64,000 bases of DNA from Vandiemenella viatica. Lineage: Eukaryota > Arthropoda > Insecta > Orthoptera > Morabidae. Below, piece by piece: positions 55,024-64,000 of the stretch (position 1 is its first letter; each line of letters opens with the position of its first letter). The translations under genes were made by a program, and so were the position numbers. The notes beneath the pieces were generated by a model. The model was not told the origin of the DNA. It was given only the letters and a program-made list of their open reading frames with translations, and searched no databases. The stretch is from the NCBI GenBank assembly GCA_031002005.1, contig CM061914.1:14742148-14806147 (forward strand), read 5' to 3'.

Positions 55024-56454
55024 TTACCTATTTAGCCTCACCCGCCCCGGATCGGGTGGGTCATCGGTCACTTCCTGCTGAGGAACGGGACCAAACTCGT
55101 CCACCAGCATCTCAGTTTCATCCTGACCAGGAACGGAGACAGACATCTCCGACCCAGAGGACTCTTCAAATTCTTCCCCATCCTTTTTCTTTTTCTTCCT
55201 CTGCCTCTTCCCCTCCTTACTGCTGGGCAGTCTGGGAGGAGACGAAGAGGGGGACTTGACAAACTGGGTCGGATCAGTCTGTCTAAACTTCCGACCACGG
55301 ATCTTCTGGTCACCTCCACTGGCGCTGGTAGCAAAAGGTATCGCTACAGCGCGTGGAGGAATGGGAGGTGGTTTTCGGTTGACTGCTACTGTCGGTGCTG
55401 GTGGAATAGTTGTTACTACTGCTGCTGGTGTGGTCGAGGTGTCAGACGTGCTGCTACCGACGTCTGCGGTCTTAGACGTAACGACCTTAGCGGATTTAGC
55501 ACCGCATTTGCATTGACATGAGCACGAAGTACTCGTGCTCATGTCTGCGAAGGACGTCTGGGTAGCAGCACTCTGCTTCCTGACGGGAGCTGAAGCCATC
55601 TTTGCAAAACTCGTCCCAAAAATTGGAGCGGCGAGCGACTTGGCCCTCTTTTTTGCTTCCCCATAGGGAATCCGCTCTTTGGTCTTCAGCTCCTGTATCT
55701 TGCGCTCTTCAAGATACACTTGACACTCCCTACTCCAGGCTGGGTGCGATCCGGAGCAGTTGACGCACACCTGTGGTAGCGTGCAACTAACGCCCGGCTC
55801 ATGTGCCCCCTTGCCACACTTGCCACAGGTGGGATTACCCTTGCATGACGCCGTCGTATGTCCGAACCGCTGACACTGAAAACAGCGCATCGGGTCCGGA
55901 ACATACGGACGGACGTTCAGGTTGATGTAGCCTGCTTTTATGTTCTTGGGTAGTACTGGAGTGTCAAACGTCAGGACGAAGGTGGCAGTCTTTTCAATAC
56001 TGCCATTAACCCTTCGTGTGATTTGACGTACCTCGACCACTTTCTGCTCCTTCCACTCCTTAACGAGTTCCTCGGTCCCCATGTCAATCAAGTCACGGCA
56101 GGTGACAACGCCTTTAGAACTATTCAGGGATTTGTGGAGTTCGCAATTGACTGCGAACTCCCCGAGCTTCTCACAGTTAAGGAGTTGGGTAGCTTGCCTA
56201 CTGGTTGTAGTTTCCAGCAGCAGCGTCCCGTTCCTCAGCTTCTTCACCGAATTCAGGGTCCCTACCAGACCCTCCAACCCCTTTGAAATGTAAAACGGTG
56301 AAACTTTTTCAAAGGTCCCTTCCATCCTTTGCATCACTATAAAAGCGTTCGGTCTCGAACAAACTTTTCTGTCACTGTTACTTTCTGAACCGGGGGGGCT
56401 ATCGACCCTCACCCGCTTCTTAGAACTGGGTGTATTGGGATTAACCTGCGGCAC
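55024..56454 (-). CDS. LINE ORF1: gag-like RNA-binding protein with CCHC knuckles
   Basis: 476 codons, uninterrupted. The N-terminal region has low complexity and a basic KKRVR stretch, which could act in nuclear import. An RRM-like or coiled region spans about residues 40-175. Three zinc knuckles lie at about 189-245: CFQCQRFGHTTASC, CGKCGKGAHEPGVSC and CVNCSGSHPAWSREC. A Pro/Ser/Thr-rich region, a basic KRQRKKKKKDGEE patch and an acidic tail follow. ORF1 of I and Jockey-group LINEs packages element RNA. Its TAA stop is followed by GG and the ORF2 ATG, suggesting stop-reinitiation coupling. Confidence 0.92.
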   Translation of the reverse strand: MPQVNPNTPSSKKRVRVDSPPGSESNSDRKVCSRPNAFIVMQRMEGTFEKVSPFYISKGLEGLVGTLNSVKKLRNGTLLLETTTSRQATQLLNCEKLGEFAVNCELHKSLNSSKGVVTCRDLIDMGTEELVKEWKEQKVVEVRQITRRVNGSIEKTATFVLTFDTPVLPKNIKAGYINLNVRPYVPDPMRCFQCQRFGHTTASCKGNPTCGKCGKGAHEPGVSCTLPQVCVNCSGSHPAWSRECQVYLEERKIQELKTKERIPYGEAKKRAKSLAAPIFGTSFAKMASAPVRKQSAATQTSFADMSTSTSCSCQCKCGAKSAKVVTSKTADVGSSTSDTSTTPAAVVTTIPPAPTVAVNRKPPPIPPRAVAIPFATSASGGDQKIRGRKFRQTDPTQFVKSPSSSPPRLPSSKEGKRQRKKKKKDGEEFEESSGSEMSVSVPGQDETEMLVDEFGPVPQQEVTDDPPDPGRVRLNR

Positions 56455-56861
56455 ACCCGTACCGCAGGGTTTTTTGGTTTTATTGGAAGACTTCGTTTTG
56501 GTCCCACGAGTAAAACCAGTTTAAAAAGAAGCGCTAATACAACAGGGGTGTGCAGGTGCCCCTGAGGTTGTACGTTAGCGAGTGATCTGCCTCTCACCCA
56601 TGCACCTCCTCGGCACGTATCCGACCTTGAGGTTGAGGGGTTTTTTATAGAGGTTTTTACCGTCCTCGCGATCCGGGCGATGAAGCCAAGATCCCCGTTC
56701 TCCTAGGCACACAACGTTCCACCGCCACGCCCTACGGTGGTCGTTGAAGCATGGTAGGAGTTTACGGTGTGGGAAACTTGCGGCGCTCACAAGTTTCCAG
56801 CTCGGGCACCGCGGGTTCGCCAAACCCGTACCTGGCACTTGCGTACCAGGCCCCTGCGGGG
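56455..56861 (-). promoter_or_regulatory. LINE 5' UTR with probable internal promoter
   Basis: About 407 bp of GC-rich sequence from the 5' TSD to ORF1. Full-length LINEs carry an internal promoter here; I did not identify a specific core element. Confidence 0.5.
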
Positions 56862-56873
56862 ACTTCTTTTGTT

Positions 56874-57290
56874 AATTCAAAGTAAATTTGATCATATTTA
56901 GGAAAAGAGCATGTAATCCTCAGGTATACTATTGTTGCAACAAATTTTTCTTGAGCACTATCAGGTCTTTTACAGTAATCGTTAATGTCACTGTGCAGAG
57001 CACATGACCCAAACCTTCCCCATTGTTATTGTTTCCAAGAATGTGGTAACTCATCAACTGGCTAGCCATCTGGGTCCCTGTTCAATCAACTCTGGGAGTC
57101 TTGTCTGCTGTTTAAGAGTACATTATGACATTATACATTCTGTCAACAAAGTACCAGGAATTGATCATTTAAAAATCCCACTTAAAGGGATTGTCAAAAT
57201 TCTTTTTGTAATGAAGCTGACAACTGTTCTTGAGTTTTAGCTCTATCTGTCATTTAGTTTTTTTACAGCGCTCATTGTTGTCAGTTCATC
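56874..57290. other. No gene recognised
   Basis: AT-rich sequence, no supported feature. Confidence 0.4.
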
Positions 57291-57299
57291 TCAAGTGTC

Positions 57300-58300
57300 C
57301 TTAACGATTTTTACAATGGATAAAATACCAAACAAATATTATTTCTAAAATTTTGCATTGAAAATGGAATTTCGTGTGCCGCATTGCTGAAAATGCTACG
57401 GAAGGCTTACAGCCAGTCAAGTTTATCAAAAATACGTGCATATTAATGGTAAAGTGAATTCAAAAGTAGTTGGTATGTGATAGAAGAATTGCCTCGCTCT
57501 GGTCAGCCATCAACGTTTTAATATCACTAAAGAGAAGGAAATGGTGAGTGAATATCGTCATTTAAGTTTGAGAGAGACAGCTGCTACACTTTCTGTGTCG
57601 CACGAATCAATTCGTACCATTTTTACTGATTGTTTGGGCACATAATGCGTTACCACTCAACTATTACCAAAAAGACTTGAAATTTCTTTAAAAACTCAAT
57701 CGTGTATAGGTCACTGAAGACATGCTAGAATTAGTCAATTCCAACTCCATTATAACTGGTGATGTGACACGGGTTTACGAGTTTGATAAGTAAACGAGCC
57801 AACGAGCTTCAGAATGGTATCCACCAACCGAGCCGAACCACGTCAAAGTCGGTCAGAAGTCAAAGTGATGTTGACTGTTTTCTTTGATTATTGTGGTGTT
57901 GTGCACTCTGAATTCTTGCCAGAAAGTCAGACGGTAAATAATTAATATTATCCGAGTGTTATGCAGTGTTTGAAGGAGGAAATTCATCAAAAAAGGATTT
58001 TGCAACACGAAAATGTACCATCTAACAAGGCTATCATTGTAATTGAATTTCTGGCCAAATGTCATCAACCATCAATACCATCAAAGAACCACTGTATTCA
58101 CGTGATATGGCTCTGGCCGATTTTTTTCTCTTTCCAAAACTCAAATTACCAACTCAAGGCATAACAGAGAATTCACGGTGAGAACTGAAGTTCATTCCAG
58201 AAAAAGCATTTAATAAATGTTTTGATGATTGGATTATTTGTTGGCATAAGTCATAAGTGTTTAATTTTGAAAGGGGCCTACTTTGAGGGCTATACAATAA
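57300..58300 (+). pseudogene. mariner transposase relic (second lineage)
   Basis: The plus strand reads TGDVTRVYEFD near 57758, KVMLTVFFDYCGVVHSEFLP near 57860-57920 (a mariner core block), then SRDMALADFFLFPKLKLP near 58100, which corresponds to the last catalytic aspartate. Frames change repeatedly. Sequence differs from the mariner at 37909. Ends not found. Confidence 0.8.
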
Positions 58301-59459
58301 ATATTTCGTGTTTAATTGACAAATTTTTGGTACTTTTTTGACAGAGCAGTATAGTCCGTGCTTGTGTTGGTGTTCTGTTTTCTGTGCAATATTAAGCTTA
58401 CATTTAACTGAATCAATATGTTGCCATTCAAGTTGAGAGTTCAGTACAAGACTAACATTTTCTGAAAAAGTAGCAACAATACAGGTTGTTGAAAAAGAAA
58501 TCAAGAAAAAATATATCTTACCACAAAACAATTTGGGATGCCACCGAATACTTATCTACATATCTTAAAACAAGGAAATTTTTTTGACAGTTTTTCTAAA
58601 GAAAGTGATAAAGACCGTAAAAGAGCACAAGGGCCTGAAAATCCTGACACTGATGAACGTGTGCACAAATGGTTCAAAGAAGCATGAGATAAACTGAAGA
58701 GTTTGCTTCCAGTTTAGTCAAAACTGAATTTAAAGGGAGCAGTTGTTGGCTGGACAAATTTTAGGAGAGGAACAGAATAACCTTCAAATATGATAGTGGG
58801 GAAAGTAGGAGTGTTGATAAAATTGCAGCAATTTTTTGGAAAGACTATGTCTTAGAAATGATAGAGGAAACTCCTGCAAAAGATATTTTTTATGTTGTTG
58901 AAACTGGGTTGTTTTCTACATGTACGCCAGACAAAACTAACTTTTAAAGGTAGAAAACACAGTAAAGAGAGAGTAATACTTTTGATTTGAGCTAATCTGG
59001 AGAGCTCAGAAAAACTATCATTGCTCATGACAGGAGCGTCTGCTTCACCTCATCGTTTCAAAAACGTAAAAACAATACCATTAGAGTACAGAGTTAACAA
59101 AAAAGCTCGGATGACAAGCAAGATTTTTGTAAACTGGCTAACAAATCTTGGTAAAAAGTTTAGAAATGAAAACAGAACAATTTTGCTATTTATTGACAAT
59201 TGCACAGCTCATAACATTTGTTAGGATCTGTGCCTGATATAGGGGTTAGGTATCAGCTTCTTCACCTAAACTCAAAGATATCCAAAAGTTGTCAAAGTAT
59301 ATATTCTTGAAAATTTTCACAGAAGTTACAAAAGTCACAGTTAGCAATGGCAATCGGAGGAAAATCATCAGCCGAAGATTACAAATCGTGAAACAGAACA
59401 GACCGCACCACCCCAAATGAGACTGAAAGTTAGAAAAAAACACATGTCGGAAAGTTTCA

Positions 59460-60858
59460 GAATGTTACGTTGGTAATGCCGGTTTTAGCAATGGCGCTGG
59501 TCGGCCATAATGCCATAAAGCCAATCTACCCATCAACCACTGCGCTCTTTAGCCGGTCTTCTCAAACTCGCCACACGAGAGATTACATGCTCACCCAATG
59601 AGATACTTCATCAAAATGTGATAAAAATGGCAGACGGGTCCCTTTATCAAACTGACCTACTGACCGAGACAAAGGTCTATCTTGAAAAAGAACCTGTTAA
59701 CTGTGTGCTACCAGAAATTCACCGAATGAAAAGCGTAATGAGACAAGTGTAGTGATGTGTTTGGTTTTGTTCTTAAAGCCTTCAGACCAGTGAAAATGAA
59801 TTTTGAAGTTTGGTTAATTTAAAAGCACATTTGAATCGGGTACTGTTATACGTCACAGGAAAAATGCTAACTCTCAAAGCCTTAAAATCTCAAGTTAATA
59901 CTATTTTTAAATCGTTCCCCAGCCTTTGCTGAGCTCAGTGGTGTAAAAATCTTTCAAATCGGTTAAGTCTATCGGAAGTTATAGAATTTCTAAATTTTAC
60001 TGTTTTCCATTGTGCAACCAAACATTTCGCTTTTTATTTAAAGCCGTTCGTGGTCTGAAACTAAATTTAGATTGGACCTTTATTTATTTTAAGCCTTTTA
60101 GAAAAGTTTTTAGCTCGTTAAACATGTTAGTTCGTGAGTTATTGAATTTTAAAAGTTCGTTGCTACTGCGCCATTAGCAGTTGGCTCTTATTTACTTATA
60201 TTTTCTATTTACTGGTTGATGGTTACCGAAAACTTAAAGAATATTGACTGGCTGGGTGTTTTACTTGGTTAAATCTACTTTTAAAGCTCTGAAACTGTTT
60301 AGATGTGGTGGAATTAAATGTTGAAATGCACTCCATGTGGAGATGCATTAAACTTCATATTCACTGCTTTAAATCGGTCTGGAGCTGCGAGTTATTAGTG
60401 AATTTAATATCAGATGGTGAAATCCTAATTAGTGAATTGCTTTACAGTGTTTAATTTAGTGGAATATCAGTGTTATGGTGGTGTAAACAAACCTGTGTTT
60501 TCTACTTCAGGATTATTATGGATTATGCTCATTTAGGTAAGTGTATGGTTTATATTTTACTTGAAACTTCTTATTTATGGTTGCTATGTGCTGTTTATTT
60601 ACTTTTCTGTACACAAAGTGTTGTTATCTTGATTTTAACTATGGCATCGTGTACTGATGTTAGCCTCAAACTTTGCCGGATTTTAACTGAATCTCGAAAA
60701 TAGAACGAAAGGTAGCTTACACATTGTAGCCCTGATGAAGTTATTTTTTGCTACCAAATATGACATCTGTTGTGCAAGCACTGGATAAAGGCATAATTAA
60801 ACATTTTAAACATTTTTATAGCTGCCTTGTAGGGCAAAATATTCCTTCAGAGAACTAA
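59460..60858. other. No gene recognised; separates the two halves of Tigger
   Basis: Repeats of GCCATAATGCC-like sequence at the left and AT-rich sequence at the right. It probably includes an insertion of unknown class, since Tigger coding stops on one side and resumes on the other. Confidence 0.4.
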
Positions 60859-60868
60859 ATACACAAAA

Positions 60869-60995
60869 CGAATTCTTCACAGGTTTGCCACAGGATGATA
60901 TTTTTAAAGGACAAGCTTGTCCTTTGAAAATATCATCCGGAGGCAAACCTGTGAAGAATTTGTGCCAAAGATACGTTGGGAAAGCCTTGTTTCTC
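60869..60995 (+). mobile_element. Palindromic mini-retroelement 2, 127 bp
   Basis: ATACACAAAA at 60859-60868 is repeated at 60996-61005. The insert is an inverted repeat centred on AAGCTT (60913-60918), with arms including AATTCTTCACAGGTTTGCC, followed by the shared 3' module AAGATACGTTGGGAAAGCC...TTTCTC. Confidence 0.8.
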
Positions 60996-61167
60996 ATACA
61001 CAAAATGAAGATTAACATCTTATAAGCTGCAAGAATGTGTAACAATGTACGGGAAAAAGTTATTAAAAAACTGTTGCCAACTGTTTTCGTAAAGCAGGTT
61101 TTAAGAAAAATGCTGATCTTACTACCATTATGGACGAAATTGTGCTTCCAGTAGCCATATGGGGAGA

Positions 61168-61368
61168 CATAGTGGTGGATCTTGGAGGGAGGGCCTAGAG
61201 GGCTCAAGCCCCCGCCCCCCCCAAAAAAGTTCTATGTCAACCCCCTGCACTGTAATTTGGAGAACTTTTTGTTTTAGAATGGTGGCATGACTATAAAGCC
61301 TACCCCTGCCTGACTCAAGCCCCCCCCTTCCCCAAGAACGAAATCCTGGATCCGCCGCCAGAGAGACG
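61168..61368. mobile_element. hAT-like MITE with GGCGGATCC-type ends
   Basis: Starts AGTGGTGGATCTTGG and ends CCTGGATCCGCCGCCA, imperfect inverted termini close to the widespread CAGTGGCGGATCC hAT type. Two CAAGCCCC-rich C-tracts face inward. Flanks GAGACAT and GAGACGT are a possible imperfect TSD. No coding capacity. Confidence 0.55.
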
Positions 61369-61690
61369 TGAACCAACAAGTTTTCTTCGACGACTATGTG
61401 GACATTGAAATTGTGTTGCAGTGTGTGGGGAGCTAACTGACACAAACATTTTAGCTGATGTGTTGTTGAAGAAAACAGTCAAGAAGGAGAGGAGATGGAG
61501 AACATTGTAGAGCAACCCATTCAAACTTCTTCTGAGGCACTACACTATATCCACAAACTTCAACGCTACATCAAGAATCAAGTTAAAGTGAGTGTTTCTC
61601 TCTTCACTGCCAGAAATAAACTCCACGACTTCACATCTTTGCAAAAAATCAGTGCAAAAAAGCAGGTAATAATTTCTAATTCTTTTACTA

Positions 61691-62446
61691 AAATGTAATC
61701 CTAGCTTTATACAACATATTTTTAGAAAGTTAAGGAGATGTCTAAATAAATAAGACAAAACTTAATTTTTACAGTATAACAACTTCCTAATTCGAATTTT
61801 CGGTAATTTTAAGTTTGTTTATAGTCTCTTCAGATTTGTATTAGAGAAGTTCTGCTGTACATTGTATATGTTCTTAAAAATCTGATGTAACAATATCACT
61901 GACAATTTGTAAAAAGAAGCTGCAAATATTTCAATAATTCATTCTCTTTTAGTTCCTTTCAATCCAAAAATGAATGGAGAGTAAGACACCTTCAATTCAA
62001 GTTTTTAAGGACAATCAAATTTTCTGTCACTTCCTAGATTGTTATAATTGCAATATTTTGAAACAATTTCAGTAACAAAAACTTAAGTAATCACCTAGTA
62101 GACTGCTGACATGCTTTTTATCAAGTTTTAGGAGTATCTATCAGACCTCAATGGTAATAGTTTGAAGTAGTGGTAAGGCACATCTCTCAAGCATTCTCAA
62201 CAAAAACTGACCTCAAAGTTCTTAAAAATTTGACTCTGATTTGGATAACAGTACGAACCTTCAAGTGCTGCTAAGGTTTCATGATTATCTCTTCTTTTCC
62301 TTCCAAACTTTTTGATTGTAATAATATTTTTATGTGGGGTTTCTCTTCTAACATAAAATCTGATCATAAATCAGTCACAAGAGAAAAACAATATTTGTTG
62401 CAGCTGATTTTGTGAAAATTGAAGGTTTTTGTTCCCACATATAAGT
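61691..62446. other. No gene recognised
   Basis: AT-rich, no supported feature. Confidence 0.4.
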
Positions 62447-62462
62447 AACCTCTTAACATTTG

Positions 62463-62553
62463 AAATATAGTCTTCGCGGGTTTTCCGCCCTATACGGCGG
62501 AAAACCCGCGAAGACTATATTTCATCGATACGCCGTGAAAGCCTTCGTTCTCA
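62463..62553 (+). mobile_element. Palindromic mini-retroelement 3, 91 bp
   Basis: AACCTCTTAACATTTG at 62447-62462 is repeated exactly at 62554-62569. The insert has perfect arms (28 bp, counting one TSD base) around a 6-nt CTATAC loop (62490-62495), then the shared 3' module TCGATACGCCGTGAAAGCC...GTTCTCA. Confidence 0.88.
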
Positions 62554-62569
62554 AACCTCTTAACATTTG

Positions 62570-64000
62570 TTAACAACTAGAAAGTCCAATCATGTATTGA
62601 AATATCTCATAACTAATGTAATTTTTCTAACTGACCAACAAGTCCAAATATTTAATCCAATAGGCGAAGTATTTCAATAAAAAAGTAAACAAACTTGTAG
62701 CAATACAAGTTACAAAAGCATATAGTATTTTCATTTCTTTGGAAAAAAATTCCTGTTTCTTTTGATAAGATGGGAAAAACTTCAGTGCAAAAATTAACAT
62801 CACCAAGTATTACTTATTAAAATACAAAGTATATTATATTGATGGCATCATACGCAAAATAAAATGTATTACAAAAAACATGCATGTAGATTTGAAGCCT
62901 GATCAACCAGGAAATTACAATTGAAGGTTACTATTATATAAATTCCAGTCAAATTAAAATAAATTTTCTTGATAGATATACTTTAGTTTTGCTCAACAGG
63001 ATTACCCTTTATGTCTGCATGCCCTAAAATTTGAGAAAAAACCATAAGCCCAATATCTGGTGATATCAGTTCATACCATAGTCGGACACTAAATCTATTT
63101 TGATTCGTTGATGGAGTCTTTAAATCAGAGAGTAAGTGTTAGGAAGAATATAAGGCATGCCAAAATTTTTCTAAAATAATTTAGATAAAACATGGGAAAC
63201 TAGATTCTGGCCTGGAATAAAAAACCAGTGACTGCCGATGTCAGGATTCAGAGAACAGGGCTTGGAGAAATTTTGGGAGAAGAAGACATGAAATGATGGC
63301 ATGAATCTTTCCAGTTTAGTTCGATTTAACTTGAAAGCAATTTCTTATTCATTATCACCATCTTTCAATAATATGGTATACTTTGTTGCTATTACTTGCT
63401 TAAATTGAATCACTTGTGTCTTTTAATCTTGAACATGATTGAGGTATAAATGCAAATATTGTTTATTCCTGCCTTGAGCTCTGGTAAAAGATAGATTTTG
63501 TTTCTCTGTATTAATATAAATACAATGTGAAAACTATACACTAACAATTTAACTTGCAATCAAAACTGTAAAAGCTTTGGCGTATTTTGTAGAGTACAAC
63601 ATTATACTTCATATCTTTAACACCAATTTAACACAAATTTTTACTATCAACTGAAACAAGAATAGAGGAAGTTAACAAACTGAATACCAAGTCTAATAAG
63701 AGGAGGGATAGGACAGCAAACAAAAAGATTAACAGAGAGAATGAACAGCAGACAAAAGTTTTAGACAGGAACACAAAATAATTTTTTCTCTCCTGCTTTC
63801 TGCTAGGTAAATTAAATATTTACTTTATCATTGTCTGAATTATATTGCCTTTTAACATTATTTCCAGTTCCATTAGCACACAAATTGTGGATACAGAAAG
63901 GTAAGACACCTTAACTACACATTTGATACATTTTTGCTTACCTTTTGTAAGTTAGAAGAACATCCCTCAGATGGTTATTTGATATTACATCAGCAAAAAA
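62570..64000. other. No gene recognised
   Basis: AT-rich. A short stretch near 63869-63901 lies between TTATTTCCAG and AAAG|GTAAGA, a possible 33-bp exon context, but that alone is not enough to call a gene. Confidence 0.35.

Larger units (their letters stand above)
50931..56861 (-). mobile_element. Full-length I-group LINE with RNase H, 5.9 kb, 12-bp TSD
   Basis: ACTTCTTTTGTT at 50919-50930 is repeated at 56862-56873. The minus strand runs 5' UTR (56861-56455), ORF1, ORF2, 3' UTR with five hairpins, and an (AAC)n tail at about 50931-50952. Both ORFs are uninterrupted. Higher GC than the surroundings and intact ORFs point to a recent insertion. Confidence 0.93.
58540..61690 (+). pseudogene. 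Tigger/pogo transposase relic, nested insertions
   Basis: From about 58640 the plus strand has a CENPB-type HTH end (TDERVHKWFKEA), then a DDE core: SKERVILL, MTSKIFVNWLTNLG and LLFIDNCTAHN (about 59190). Coding fades near 59450. A C-terminal part resumes near 61010 (NVREKVI, then KAGFKKNADLTTIMDEIVLP) and near 61500 (ALHYIHKLQRYIKNQVKVSV). Between lie unassigned sequence and palindromic mini-element 2; a hAT-like MITE interrupts at about 61168. Dead copy. Confidence 0.75.

Noticed and set aside
60720..60790. Hammerhead from the CCTGATGAAG motif
   Set aside because: No GAAA box or stem II follows within the required distance.
63869..63901. 33-bp micro-exon between good splice sites
   Set aside because: Splice-like borders of this kind occur by chance in AT-rich DNA and no neighbouring exon was seen.

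Overview
This window is eukaryotic, repeat-dense and AT-rich. It looks like intergenic and intronic DNA from a large-genome arthropod. An insect, possibly orthopteran, is my inference from the mix of element families; no single-copy gene proves the species. I see no bacterial gene organisation, rRNA gene, functional tRNA gene or CRISPR array. Almost everything that can be recognised is a transposable element, often nested. Target-site duplications (TSDs) found by eye fix many boundaries to the base.

Left third (1-26,300). Positions 1 to about 13,920 hold a Ty3/Gypsy errantivirus-like LTR retrotransposon with gag, protease, RT, RNase H, integrase and an envelope-like gene. Its gag and pol are broken. 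A P-element-like THAP transposon (5901-10109) splits its env, and a 5'-truncated LINE sits in its 3' LTR. Next come a diverged tandem duplication, a Penelope-like (PLE) RT relic, an APE-type LINE with a 12-bp TSD (19025-22216), and an RTE-like LINE split by a 1.6-kb non-autonomous hAT with an 8-bp TSD.

Middle (26,300-50,900). An RTE deletion derivative with a 12-bp TSD is followed by an antisense CR1/L2-like LINE relic whose first ORF carries an esterase-like domain. Then comes a head-to-head PLE composite with a 16-bp TSD, which contains a 1001-bp solo LTR with its own 4-bp TSD. A mariner, a PLE with about 0.5-kb inverted arms, a TTAA-flanked MITE, a tRNA-derived SINE, a gypsy RT relic and an antisense RTE/BovB-like LINE follow. 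Between these lie three short antisense coding stretches (36.0, 39.4 and 43.0 kb). They may be exons of one host gene and are the only candidates for non-transposon coding DNA.

Right (50,900-64,000). A full-length LINE of the RNase H-bearing I group lies on the minus strand (50931-56861). Both ORFs are uninterrupted and it has a 12-bp TSD, so it is the best candidate for a recently active element. Its 3' UTR carries five hairpins whose stems covary while the loop is conserved. Relics of a mariner and a Tigger/pogo element follow, then a hAT-like MITE.

Two signals deserve most attention. (1) The five-hairpin array in the 3' UTR of the intact LINE. (2) Three tiny retro-inserted palindromes (36864-37123, 60869-60995, 62463-62553). 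Each is bounded by a 10-16 bp TSD and ends in the same 3' module (AYACGYYGKGAAAGYCT ... TCTC). They look like fold-back offspring of a hammerhead-bearing PLE-type element.
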